Assembly (NCBI RefSeq): GCF_011068285.1
Contig: NZ_CP049616.1
Span: 3,492,001-3,556,000 of the forward strand
Direction: 5' to 3'
DNA from: Flagellimonas oceani
GTDB taxonomy: Bacteria; Bacteroidota; Bacteroidia; Flavobacteriales; Flavobacteriaceae
Length of the DNA stretch: 64,000 bases
The translations under genes were made by a program, and so were the position numbers. The notes beneath the pieces are model-generated. The model was not told where the DNA came from. It saw nothing but the letters and a program-made list of their open reading frames with translations, and did not search any database. How positions within the stretch are numbered: the first letter of the stretch is position 1; the number at the start of each line of letters is the position of its first letter. Below, piece after piece: positions 45,543 through 54,184 of this stretch.

Positions 45543-48500
45543 TTAATGTTTTTGAATAAACAATTTTGTGTTCACCTCATCAAAGGCTATTGCAACACCA
45601 TCTTCAAGTTTCTCTTCAAAGTTGAGCTCGGCGGTCAACGTTTCCGTTTTGATATAATCCTCATTACTGGAAACCGCATTTTCCACTAGGCCGTCCTTCA
45701 ATATTTTAATGTCGATTTTATCGGTTACCTCAAATCCGGATTCTTTTCTCAGGTTCTGGATTCGGTTCACCAATTCCCGGGCAATTCCCTCCTTTTTCAA
45801 GTTTTCGTCTATGGTAACATCCAGTGCCACAGTCAACGGACCGGAACTGGCTACCAACCAACCCTCTATATCTTGGGAACTTATTTCTACATCGGTTAAC
45901 TGTAAATTAACGGTTTTATTTTCCAACTGTAGCAATAATTCTCCTTCATGTTCCATTTTTTGGATATCCTCTTGACCCAAGTTTGATACTTTGCCGGCAA
46001 TTGCCTTCATATCCTTACCAAATTTCGGGCCCAACACCTTAAAATTGGGTTTAATTTGCTTTACAAGTACGCCCGAAGCATCGTCCAACATTTCAATCTC
46101 CTTCACATTGACCTCGGATTTCACCAAATTGGATACAGATTCAATGTCCTTTCTTTGCTCATCGTCCAATACGGGAATCATGATTTTTTGAAGCGGTTGG
46201 CGCACCTTTATTTTTTCCTTCTGACGGATGGAAAGCACCAAAGAGGAAATCTTTTGGGCCAATTGCATCTTACGTTCCAAGTCCTTGTTCACCATACTGG
46301 AATCATAAACTGGGAACTCTGCCAAGTGTACGCTTTCAAAACCTTCTTTTTGTGAAGTAGCATCTAAATCCCTGTACAATTGTTCCATAAAGAACGGTGC
46401 AATCGGGGCGGATAATTTGGCCACTGTTGACAGACAGGTATAAAGGGTTTGGTATGCGGAAATCTTATCCGTTCCGTAATCCCCTTTCCAGAAACGTCTC
46501 CTACACAAACGCACGTACCAGTTGCTCAAATTTTCTTGAACGTAGTCAGAAATCATTCGAGCGGCACGGGTAGCCTCGTAATCATTGTAGGCTTCATCCA
46601 CATTTTTGATCAAGGTGTGCAACTCGGACAAAATCCATTGATCGATCTCTGGTCTTTCATCCAAAGGAATATCGGCCTCGGAATAATCAAACGCATCAAT
46701 ATTGGCATAAAGCGCCATAAAGGAATAGGTGTTGTAAAGTGTTCCGAAGAACTTTCGCTTTACCTCCACAACGCCTTCTATATCAAATTTAAGGTTGTCC
46801 CAAGGATTGGCATTGGAAATCATATACCAACGCGTGGCATCGGGTCCATGCTCTGGCAACACCTCGAAGGGGTCTACCGCATTGCCCAATCGTTTGGACA
46901 TTTTTTTGCCTTCCTTGTCCAAAACAAGTCCGTTGGAAACCACATTTTTATAGGCAATGCTATCAAAAACCATGGTTCCAATAGCGTGCAGGGTATAGAA
47001 CCAACCACGGGTCTGATCTACACCTTCGGCGATAAAGTTGGCTGGGAACGCAATGCCGTCATCAATCAGTTCCTTGTTCTCAAAAGGGTAGTGCCATTGC
47101 GCGTAGGGCATGGAACCACTATCGAACCAAACATCGATAAGGTCTGCTTCACGCTTCATCGGCTGCCCTGATGGCGAAACCAAGGTGATGCCATCCACAA
47201 TATTTTTGTGCAAATCGATTTTATCGTAGTTCTCCTCGCTCATATCGCCCACTACAAAATCTTCGAAAACGTCTTTGTCCAAAACTCCAGCCTCAACTGC
47301 CTTTGCCATTTCAGATTTCAATTCCTCCACGGAGCCGATGATCAATTCTTCCTTCCCATCATCGGTTCGCCAGATAGGCAACGGAATACCCCAATATCTT
47401 GATCTAGAAAGGTTCCAATCGTTCGCATTGGCCAACCAGTTGCCAAATCGGCCCTCTCCAGTGGATTTTGGTTTCCAGTTAATGGTCTGGTTCAACTCAA
47501 ACATACGATCCTTGACATCGGTCACCTTAATGAACCAAGAGTTCAACGGATAGTAGAGGATGGGTTTGTCCGTACGCCAGCAATTTGGGTAGCTGTGCAC
47601 GTATTTTTCGACCTTAAAGGCCTTGTTCTCTATTTTTAGTTTGATGGCAATCTCTACATCGACGGACTTTTCAGGTGCTTCGCCCTCATCGTAGTATTCG
47701 TTCTTCACATATTTGCCACCAAACTCTTTCAGTTCAGGTCTAAATTTACCTTGAAGGTCCACCAACGGGACCGGGTTGTCATTTTCATCCAAAACCAGCA
47801 TCGGCGGTATCTCCGGCGTTGCCTGTTTTGCCACCAAGGCATCGTCCGCACCAAAGGTGGGTGCCGTATGCACGATTCCCGTACCGTCCTCGGTGGTTAC
47901 AAAATCACCTGAAATTATTCTGAAGGCATTCTCAGGATTTTGGTAGGGCTGCACGTAATCGATCAGCTGCTCGTACTGAATGCCGACCAAATCCTTGCCC
48001 ACAAAAGATTCTCCTACCAAATACGGAATCTTTTTGTCACCTTCCTTAAATGCTTTCAACTCTTCCTCGGTTTCAACCTGTTTGAACTTCCCAGAAAAAT
48101 TGTAGTTGACCAAGTTTTTGGCCAGCACTACATTTATGGGCTCGAACGTGTATTGGTTGTACGATTTTACCAGTACATATTCAATCTTCGGCCCAACGGT
48201 CAATGCCGTGTTGGATGGAAGTGTCCAAGGCGTGGTCGTCCAAGCCAAAAAGTGAATGTCTCCCTCTATTTTCTTCAAAAATGCTGGAAGTGAATCGGTT
48301 TTGGCCTTGAACTGTGCGGTAACCGTGGTATCCGTCACATCTTGATAGGTACCAGGTTGATTCAACTCGTGGGAACTTAATCCCGTACCCGCCTTTGGCG
48401 AATAGGGCTGAATGGTGTATCCCTTATAAATAAGTCCTTTGTCATAAATCTGTTTCAGCAGCCACCAAACGGATTCCATATACTTGGACTTGTAGGTGAT

Positions 48501-48944
48501 GTAGGGGTCTTCCATATCCACCCAATAGCCGACTTTCTCGGTCATCTCGTTCCACACGTCCGTGTAGCGCATTACCGCTTTTTTACAGGCCGCATTGTAA
48601 TCCTCTACCGATATTTTTTTGCCGATATCCTCTTTGGTGATGCCGAGCTCTTTTTCCACACCGATTTCCACAGGAAGGCCATGGGTGTCCCATCCGGCTT
48701 TTCTTTTTACCTGAAAACCCTTCATGGTTTTGTACCGTGGAAAGATATCCTTGATGGTACGCGCCATTACGTGGTGAATCCCGGGCATTCCGTTTGCAGA
48801 TGGAGGGCCTTCAAAAAACACATAGCTCTCTTTGCCTTCCCTAGTGGAAACGCTTTTTTCAAAAATCTTTTTATCCTTCCAAAAGTCAAGAACATCCTCC
48901 GATACCTTTGGCAAATCCAATCCCTTATATTCCGCAAACTTCAT
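45543..48944 (-). CDS. ileS: Isoleucyl-tRNA synthetase, type 2, with GIHH signature
   Basis: The 1133-aa IleRS is long and eukaryote-like (type 2), with the CP1 editing domain (TTPWTLPSNTAL, TWDTHGLPVE), the KMSKR loop (GKKMSKRLGNAVDPF) and a long C-terminal part. The HIGH signature normally reads H-x-G-H. Here it is Gly55-Ile56-His57-His58 (codons 48771-48782), that is, the first and third residues are exchanged. I recall published work that links this GXHH form to very high mupirocin resistance in some IleRS2 enzymes. The dksA-like gene follows after 4 bp. The leader has a TAATTTTG -7 box and a perfect palindrome CTTGAATTCAAG (48960-48971). Confidence 0.97.
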   Translation of the reverse strand: MKFAEYKGLDLPKVSEDVLDFWKDKKIFEKSVSTREGKESYVFFEGPPSANGMPGIHHVMARTIKDIFPRYKTMKGFQVKRKAGWDTHGLPVEIGVEKELGITKEDIGKKISVEDYNAACKKAVMRYTDVWNEMTEKVGYWVDMEDPYITYKSKYMESVWWLLKQIYDKGLIYKGYTIQPYSPKAGTGLSSHELNQPGTYQDVTDTTVTAQFKAKTDSLPAFLKKIEGDIHFLAWTTTPWTLPSNTALTVGPKIEYVLVKSYNQYTFEPINVVLAKNLVNYNFSGKFKQVETEEELKAFKEGDKKIPYLVGESFVGKDLVGIQYEQLIDYVQPYQNPENAFRIISGDFVTTEDGTGIVHTAPTFGADDALVAKQATPEIPPMLVLDENDNPVPLVDLQGKFRPELKEFGGKYVKNEYYDEGEAPEKSVDVEIAIKLKIENKAFKVEKYVHSYPNCWRTDKPILYYPLNSWFIKVTDVKDRMFELNQTINWKPKSTGEGRFGNWLANANDWNLSRSRYWGIPLPIWRTDDGKEELIIGSVEELKSEMAKAVEAGVLDKDVFEDFVVGDMSEENYDKIDLHKNIVDGITLVSPSGQPMKREADLIDVWFDSGSMPYAQWHYPFENKELIDDGIAFPANFIAEGVDQTRGWFYTLHAIGTMVFDSIAYKNVVSNGLVLDKEGKKMSKRLGNAVDPFEVLPEHGPDATRWYMISNANPWDNLKFDIEGVVEVKRKFFGTLYNTYSFMALYANIDAFDYSEADIPLDERPEIDQWILSELHTLIKNVDEAYNDYEATRAARMISDYVQENLSNWYVRLCRRRFWKGDYGTDKISAYQTLYTCLSTVAKLSAPIAPFFMEQLYRDLDATSQKEGFESVHLAEFPVYDSSMVNKDLERKMQLAQKISSLVLSIRQKEKIKVRQPLQKIMIPVLDDEQRKDIESVSNLVKSEVNVKEIEMLDDASGVLVKQIKPNFKVLGPKFGKDMKAIAGKVSNLGQEDIQKMEHEGELLLQLENKTVNLQLTDVEISSQDIEGWLVASSGPLTVALDVTIDENLKKEGIARELVNRIQNLRKESGFEVTDKIDIKILKDGLVENAVSSNEDYIKTETLTAELNFEEKLEDGVAIAFDEVNTKLFIQKH

Positions 48945-48975
48945 ATACTGCTTCTTCTACTTGAATTCAAGTTTG

Positions 48976-48983
48976 CAAAATTA
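48976..48983 (-). promoter_or_regulatory. Candidate -7 element (TAATTTTG) of ileS
   Basis: A perfect TAnnTTTG match on the minus strand, 32 bp before the ileS ATG. A 12-bp palindrome CTTGAATTCAAG (48960-48971) lies just downstream, at or after the start of transcription. No -33 TTG is at the standard distance. Confidence 0.35.
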
Positions 48984-49124
48984 TAAATTTAGATGGAATT
49001 AAGCCCTGCCTTTTAGCATTAGAATTCACATAAATCCCTTAACCTAAATATGATAAGCACCACATCACTTATTTACATTAATTTGTCTATATTTCCTTTT
49101 GATTAACACTTAACCATCAAAAAC

Positions 49125-49418
49125 ATGAAAAAAGTACTGTTTACCGCAATGGCATTGACCTTGTCACTGTCTGTAATGACATCTTGCAAGGATGCACAGA
49201 GCAAAACCGAAGAGGCAGCGGAAGAAGCCGCCGAAACATTGGAAGATGCGAGCGAAGGCATAGAAAAAGCTGCCAAAGATGCCGCCGACACCATGAAAAA
49301 AGCTGGTGAAGACGCGAAGGAAATGGGCGAAAAAGCTTTGGATAGCATAGAAAAAGCCGGAAAAGAAACCATGGATGCAGCAAAAGAAGCTACCAAAAAG
49401 GCAATTGATAGCATTTAG
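49125..49418 (+). CDS. LEA-like helical lipoprotein
   Basis: A 97-aa lipoprotein (VMTSC, Cys21). The mature part is almost only Ala, Glu, Lys, Asp, Thr and Met in an amphipathic, roughly 11-residue rhythm (EAAETLEDASE, EKAAKDAADTM, KKAGEDAKEMG, EKALDSIEKAG, KETMDAAKEAT). There are no aromatic residues and no further Cys. This is the composition of group 3 late-embryogenesis-abundant proteins and of apolipoprotein-like helices, which coat membranes or protect them in drying and osmotic stress. It stands alone and shares a bidirectional terminator with the convergent receptor gene. The function is inferred from composition only. Confidence 0.75.
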   Translation: MKKVLFTAMALTLSLSVMTSCKDAQSKTEEAAEEAAETLEDASEGIEKAAKDAADTMKKAGEDAKEMGEKALDSIEKAGKETMDAAKEATKKAIDSI

Positions 49419-49441
49419 GACAAACCCTTGCTAAAAAGCAA

Positions 49442-49473
49442 AAAGGCTCGGAAAATCCGAGCCTTTATTTTTT
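49442..49473 (+). terminator. Bidirectional terminator between the LEA-like and haem-receptor genes
   Basis: Perfect 10-bp arms AAAGGCTCGG (49442-49451) and CCGAGCCTTT (49457-49466) close a 5-nt loop and are followed by TATTTTTT on the plus strand. On the minus strand a shorter T-run follows (complement of 49444-49440). It serves both convergent genes. Confidence 0.85.
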
Positions 49474-51892
49474 AAAAGACGTAGCCCAGCCCCAGAATAA
49501 GGTTGGTGCCCGGGGCGGCAATTCCCGAGGAATACATCCTGTACCGTTGATTGGTCATATTTTCCAGGCTCACGGATGCCTTCAACGCATTGGTGATTTG
49601 GTACTGCGACCTAAAGTTTAGGGTATACCACGATGGCGAATAGGGGTTTCCGTTGGCGTCGCTGGCATACATATAGGTCTTGCTCTGTTCGGAAAGTGCC
49701 AAATCATCATTGCTTACCTCTCCGTTATAGTTGACAAACACGTCTGCTTTCAACCTTTGGTTGTCCCAAATCAAATGAACATCGCCAAAGGTGGGTGCAG
49801 CATGGCGTGATGGGCTATCGGTACCATCATCGTCCTCCTCGACGCCTTCGGTCAAGGTAAGGTTGGAATTGAGGGATAGATGCTCGTTAAAATAAGCTTC
49901 CACACCAAATTCAAAACCATACACATAGGCCTTTGCCGCATTTTGAATGGCCTGTACATTGCTCGGTTCGCCATTGTATTCTATCTCTGTTTGACCTCCA
50001 AAGGAAAAATCCCTTCGGACCAAAGCATCGACCAAGTAGGTATAGTAGGCAGCTCCTTTCAAAACCAGCACATCGTTGAAGTTTTTTCTGAGGCCCAACT
50101 CACCATTATAGGCATACTCTGGTTCCAAATCGGGATTGGGCACTACCACCGACCCTGGTTCCGAGTCGAATATCTTCCCGATGTCATCAATATTAGGCGC
50201 CCTAAAACCTGTGGAACCGTTCAATGTTACCTGAAGGTCGGACCTTGGAAACCAGCTTAGTCCCAAACTTCCGGTAAGCGCTCCCGTTACAATATCGGCT
50301 TCATCAAACGGAAAAGGGTAATAGGTGCTCTCAAACGTGGCGTCAACCCAAACTTGACTATATCGAATTCCAGATAGCAGCGAAAGGTTGGGCTTTAACT
50401 GGTACTCGCCATTAATGTATCCGGCCAGGGTCTGCCAGGTGGAGCCATCGGGATATCTGGATGCGGTCTCATCAACTTCATCGGTTTCAATATTGCGCAT
50501 ACTGCCCATGGAACGCACCTTGTTAAAAACGTATTCGGCACCATAATACAGGTTGAGCGCCCCGATTTTTCTGTTCTCAAAATCCAGGTTAACGGACAAT
50601 GCATCCACTTTTTCGCGAGTGGAATACAGTTCTACATCCTGAAAACCGCGATCGTGCCTGCTTTCTTCAAAAAATTGATAGGCCGTGGTGAGTTTTACGC
50701 CATCATAAAACTTGTTTTTCCCTTTTTGGGTGATTTGAAAGTTTCCCATGAACCATTTTTGTGGACCGTAGTACCATTCCGCGGAACGAAGTCCTTCACC
50801 GTCGCTTGTTGGACGAATCAATCTATCATAACGTGGAAAATCCGATGTTTCGGAATAGTACAGTCCCAAATCGTAGTTCCATGTACTATTGGGACGGTAA
50901 GTAAACTTTTGGAGAAAATTGATCTGGTCATAGCCAGACTCGACCTGTTTTTTGGGATTATCGTTGGCCACCAGCACATCGGTACCGTTTTCACGGATAA
51001 CATAATTGGGCCGCAAGTAGGATTCCGGGCCATGTTCCCCCATTTTTAAGTCATCAAAATTGTTATAGGTGAAACTGGTGTACGATGCCCATTTTTGTTT
51101 GCCAAGATTAAAATCGACATGGGCGGTGTTTTCATTATTGGCCGATGAATATCTATAATTGATGTTTCCGGAGAATGCCAAGCTATCCGCAAATGAAAAA
51201 CGGGGACTTTGTGTATAAAAGTTCATTACTCCCCCTATGGCATCACTACCGTAGATCACCGACCCCGGACCAAAGGTCACCTCTGTTTTTTTGATGGTAA
51301 ACGGGTCCACCGATATTACATTTTGAAGGTTCCCGCCCCTGAAAATGGCGTTGTTCATCCTAACGCCGTCAACAGACAATAAAATTCTATTGGTAGCAAA
51401 TCCCCTGATCATGGGGCTACCTCCACCGAGTTGACTTTTCTGTACAAATATCTTTCCGCTGCTTTGCAACAGGTCCGCAGAGGTCTGCGGTGCCGTGAAT
51501 GCAATATTGCGGGCATCAAAGGTTTCTATTTTTTGCGGGATGTGCTTTTTCTGCTGTTCCCATTTGGAAACGGACATCACCACTTCTTGAAGCTCTTCGG
51601 TTTTCAACAATAGATACACCCTGTTGCCTCGCCGTTCTATTTGCTCCTTGGTGGTGGTGTAGGTTTCGTAGCTAATATGTTTAAAGGTGATCCTTTCGTT
51701 CGACGAAAAAATGTCCAAATCGCCTTTTCCGTTGACGTCTGTTACGGTGGACTTGGTCTGGTCCTTGTTAAAAATTGCAATGTTGTCCACAGGAATTCCT
51801 GTATCAACATCCAAAACGGTTACTTCTTGGGCATAAAAAGTCAGTGTAAATAATAAAAGAATTAAAGTTAAGGTTGGTTTTAGGCTTTGCAT
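49472..51892 (-). CDS. TonB-dependent receptor, haem/haemoglobin type
   Basis: From the ATG at 51892 the receptor has 806 aa: a signal peptide (ending FYAQ), a carboxypeptidase-like N-terminal beta domain (about 25-95), and a plug with GGGSPMIRGFATNRILLSVDGVRMNNAIFRGGNLQNV (about 155-192), FGPGSVIYGSDAIGGVMNFYTQSP, then a barrel ending NLILGLGYVF. The GSPMIRGF-x-x-NR-x-LL-x-VDGVRMNNAI wording is that of TonB haemoglobin/transferrin/haem receptors (HmuR-like). The longer start at 51910 lies inside recO, so I rejected it. It follows recO by 1 bp. No HmuY-like lipoprotein or haem transporter is near. Confidence 0.9.
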   Translation of the reverse strand: MQSLKPTLTLILLLFTLTFYAQEVTVLDVDTGIPVDNIAIFNKDQTKSTVTDVNGKGDLDIFSSNERITFKHISYETYTTTKEQIERRGNRVYLLLKTEELQEVVMSVSKWEQQKKHIPQKIETFDARNIAFTAPQTSADLLQSSGKIFVQKSQLGGGSPMIRGFATNRILLSVDGVRMNNAIFRGGNLQNVISVDPFTIKKTEVTFGPGSVIYGSDAIGGVMNFYTQSPRFSFADSLAFSGNINYRYSSANNENTAHVDFNLGKQKWASYTSFTYNNFDDLKMGEHGPESYLRPNYVIRENGTDVLVANDNPKKQVESGYDQINFLQKFTYRPNSTWNYDLGLYYSETSDFPRYDRLIRPTSDGEGLRSAEWYYGPQKWFMGNFQITQKGKNKFYDGVKLTTAYQFFEESRHDRGFQDVELYSTREKVDALSVNLDFENRKIGALNLYYGAEYVFNKVRSMGSMRNIETDEVDETASRYPDGSTWQTLAGYINGEYQLKPNLSLLSGIRYSQVWVDATFESTYYPFPFDEADIVTGALTGSLGLSWFPRSDLQVTLNGSTGFRAPNIDDIGKIFDSEPGSVVVPNPDLEPEYAYNGELGLRKNFNDVLVLKGAAYYTYLVDALVRRDFSFGGQTEIEYNGEPSNVQAIQNAAKAYVYGFEFGVEAYFNEHLSLNSNLTLTEGVEEDDDGTDSPSRHAAPTFGDVHLIWDNQRLKADVFVNYNGEVSNDDLALSEQSKTYMYASDANGNPYSPSWYTLNFRSQYQITNALKASVSLENMTNQRYRMYSSGIAAPGTNLILGLGYVF

Positions 51893-51893
51893 T

Positions 51894-52613
51894 TTAAGTG
51901 AATACTGCATTTAATACGGCGAGAGACTTTGGTTCTCGAAATCCATGTACATGCAGACCATAATACCGGACCATCGTTTTCAAGAGTTCTCGCCTGTTAG
52001 ACTTAGTTAGTTGGATTGATTGTAATGCCTCAAAATCCGTGCCTAAAAATTTCTTGAAACTTTCCAGATTTTCACTTTGAATCAATGGGTTAAGGGACGG
52101 TGTTTTACTAAAGCTCCCTTCCAATAAATCAAAAAAAGGCGAGTTTTTACAGGACGTATCAGGGTAAAATCCGAGATACTTGGTCAAATTAAGTAAAAAT
52201 AAGATGTGGAAATTGGGTGATAATTGATGAACATCCATCCATTGCAGCGCATATTCCAGATAATTGAACAAGCTTTCGTCCTGCTCTTGCTCCTGTATGC
52301 TGTTGCCCAACATTTCGGCCAAAAAAAGGACCACACTGTTCTTTATTATATCCGTGTGCAGGGTTTGATAGGGAATGGCCACCTTCACATCGCGCATACT
52401 TTCCAAGGTTCCTTTGTTCTTATGGTTTGCCACGATTTCCAGTTGCATCAAAGGAAGAAAATAGGCCGGTCGGATTTTTGCCTTTTTTGAGGCAAGCACT
52501 CCTTTCAGCAAATAGGATTTTACGCCATCCGATTGCGTAAAGGCCCTAACGATAAGACTGGTATCCCCATATTTTAGGGAGGAAAGTACGATGGCTTTTG
52601 TTGTGACTTGCAT
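51894..52613 (-). CDS. recO: DNA repair protein RecO
   Basis: RecO works with RecF and RecR to load RecA on SSB-covered gaps. The 239-aa protein has the N-terminal OB fold (KAIVLSSLKYGDTSLIVRAFTQSDGVKSYLLKGV, about 6-39) and a helical C-terminal domain. The zinc-finger cysteines found in some RecO proteins are reduced here to one Cys (TSCKNSPFF). It is the first gene of a pair with the haem-type receptor, with one base between the stop and the next ATG. A terminator of gdhA lies just upstream of its start. Confidence 0.93.
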   Translation of the reverse strand: MQVTTKAIVLSSLKYGDTSLIVRAFTQSDGVKSYLLKGVLASKKAKIRPAYFLPLMQLEIVANHKNKGTLESMRDVKVAIPYQTLHTDIIKNSVVLFLAEMLGNSIQEQEQDESLFNYLEYALQWMDVHQLSPNFHILFLLNLTKYLGFYPDTSCKNSPFFDLLEGSFSKTPSLNPLIQSENLESFKKFLGTDFEALQSIQLTKSNRRELLKTMVRYYGLHVHGFREPKSLAVLNAVFT

Positions 52614-52621
52614 GGGCTAAT

Positions 52622-52672
52622 AAAAAAGCAGTTACCAGAAGTGTAAATGTAACCACTCCTTCCGGTAACTGC
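52622..52672 (-). terminator. Intrinsic terminator after gdhA
   Basis: On the minus strand a stem GCAGTTACC (52672-52664) and GGTAACTGC (52636-52628), extended inward by imperfect pairing of GGAAGGAGTG with CACTTCT, is followed by six T residues (52627-52622). It lies about 30 bp after the gdhA stop and 9 bp before the recO ATG. Confidence 0.8.
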
Positions 52673-52701
52673 CAACCAAAAACCATTCTAGATGGCCTAT
52701 G

Positions 52702-54054
52702 TTATATCACTCCTTGGGCCAACATGGCATCTGCGACCTTAACAAAGCCGGCGATATTGGCTCCTTTTACATAGTTGCAATAGCCCTCTTCCTCTCCGTA
52801 TTCAACACATGCGTCATGAATATCGGACATGATTCCTTTCAATCGTTTGTCCACTTCCTCCCTGGTCCAGCTGATACGCAAAGAGTTCTGCGACATTTCC
52901 AATCCTGAAGTGGCCACACCACCCGCATTGGAGGCTTTACCTGGTGCAAACAAAATCTTGGCATCATGGAAGGCATGTATCGCTTCTGGTGTTGATGGCA
53001 TATTTGCGCCTTCAGCAACCGCGATGCAACCATTTTTAATCAATGCTTTGGCATCGTCTCCGTTCAGCTCGTTCTGAGTGGCACATGGCAAGGCAATATC
53101 ACACTCAACTTTCCATGGGGTCTCTCCTTGGTAATATTCTGCGGATGCATATTTATCTGCGTATTCTGAGATCCTACCGCGCTTGTTGTTTTTCAAATCC
53201 ATCACAAACGCCAGTTTTTCCTCATCGATGCCATCCTTGTCGTAAATGTATCCGGCAGAATCAGAAAGGGTCAAAACCTTGCCTCCTAAATGCAATACTT
53301 TTTCTGCAGCGTATTGGGCCACATTACCGGAACCTGAAATCACGACTTTTTTACCTTCAAAAGTTTCGTTTTTGGTCTTTAGCATGCTGTCGGCGAAGTA
53401 AACCGTACCGTAACCGGTAGCTTCGGGACGGATCAACGAACCTCCCCAAGAAAGCCCTTTTCCGGTCAACACCCCGGTAAACTCATTACGGATTTTCTTG
53501 TACATCCCGAAAAGGAATCCGATTTCGCGGGCACCAACACCAATGTCTCCTGCTGGAATATCAGTATTTGGACCAATGTGTCGGCACAATTCCGTCATAA
53601 AGGCGTGGCAAAAACGCATGATCTCGTCATCCGATTTACCCTTTGGGTTAAAGTCGGAACCACCTTTACCACCACCCATGGGCAGCGTTGTCAAACTGTT
53701 CTTGAACACTTGCTCGAACGCCAAGAATTTAAGGACACTGGCATTTACAGTTGGGTGAAAACGAAGTCCTCCTTTGTAAGGGCCAATGGCAGAGTTCATT
53801 TGAATACGGTATCCACGGTTAACGTGAATTTCCCCATCATCATCAACCCATGCCACACGGAATGAAATCAATCGCTCTGGCTCCACCATTCTTAAAAGAA
53901 TGTTCTTCCCGTGGTAGATGTCGTGCTGAACAATATAAGGTATTACCGTTTCGGCCACCTCTTGCACTGCTTGGATGAATTCCGGCTCATGTCCATTTCT
54001 GGAAATCACCTCATCCATAAACACTTTTATTTTATCTTCTATTCTTTCTTCCAT
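52702..54054 (-). CDS. gdhA: Glutamate dehydrogenase, NADP-type hexameric
   Basis: The 450-aa enzyme interconverts 2-oxoglutarate plus ammonium and glutamate. The class is the small hexameric (about 450 aa) type. Motifs seen: PYKGGLRFHPTVNASVLKFLAFEQVFKNSLTTLPMGGGKGGSDFNPKGKSDDEIMRFC with the catalytic lysine, DIPAGDIGVGAREIGFL, RPEATGYG, and a Rossmann GSGNVAQYAAEKV. The ALPCATQNELNG and GANMPST blocks are of the NADPH form. It is monocistronic, with its own terminator. A TAATTTTG -7 box lies 72 bp before the ATG. Confidence 0.96.
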   Translation of the reverse strand: MEERIEDKIKVFMDEVISRNGHEPEFIQAVQEVAETVIPYIVQHDIYHGKNILLRMVEPERLISFRVAWVDDDGEIHVNRGYRIQMNSAIGPYKGGLRFHPTVNASVLKFLAFEQVFKNSLTTLPMGGGKGGSDFNPKGKSDDEIMRFCHAFMTELCRHIGPNTDIPAGDIGVGAREIGFLFGMYKKIRNEFTGVLTGKGLSWGGSLIRPEATGYGTVYFADSMLKTKNETFEGKKVVISGSGNVAQYAAEKVLHLGGKVLTLSDSAGYIYDKDGIDEEKLAFVMDLKNNKRGRISEYADKYASAEYYQGETPWKVECDIALPCATQNELNGDDAKALIKNGCIAVAEGANMPSTPEAIHAFHDAKILFAPGKASNAGGVATSGLEMSQNSLRISWTREEVDKRLKGIMSDIHDACVEYGEEEGYCNYVKGANIAGFVKVADAMLAQGVI

Positions 54055-54125
54055 ATACGGATTAAAATTTTAGTTGTCTTTCCGCTTGCGAAAAGCATTT
54101 TTTTATTGAATTGTTATTATGAGGG

Positions 54126-54133
54126 CAAAATTA
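54126..54133 (-). promoter_or_regulatory. Candidate -7 element (TAATTTTG) of gdhA
   Basis: A perfect TAnnTTTG match on the minus strand in a very AT-rich gap, 72 bp before the gdhA ATG. No -33 TTG is at the standard distance, so support is limited. Confidence 0.3.
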
Positions 54134-54184
54134 TATTATTTCGATAATTTGAATATTTATTTTTTATAAATTTTTCAAAATATT

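Noticed and set aside
46449..47171. 240-codon plus-strand frame opposite ileS
   Set aside because: It is the complement of a conserved synthetase domain and has no independent support.
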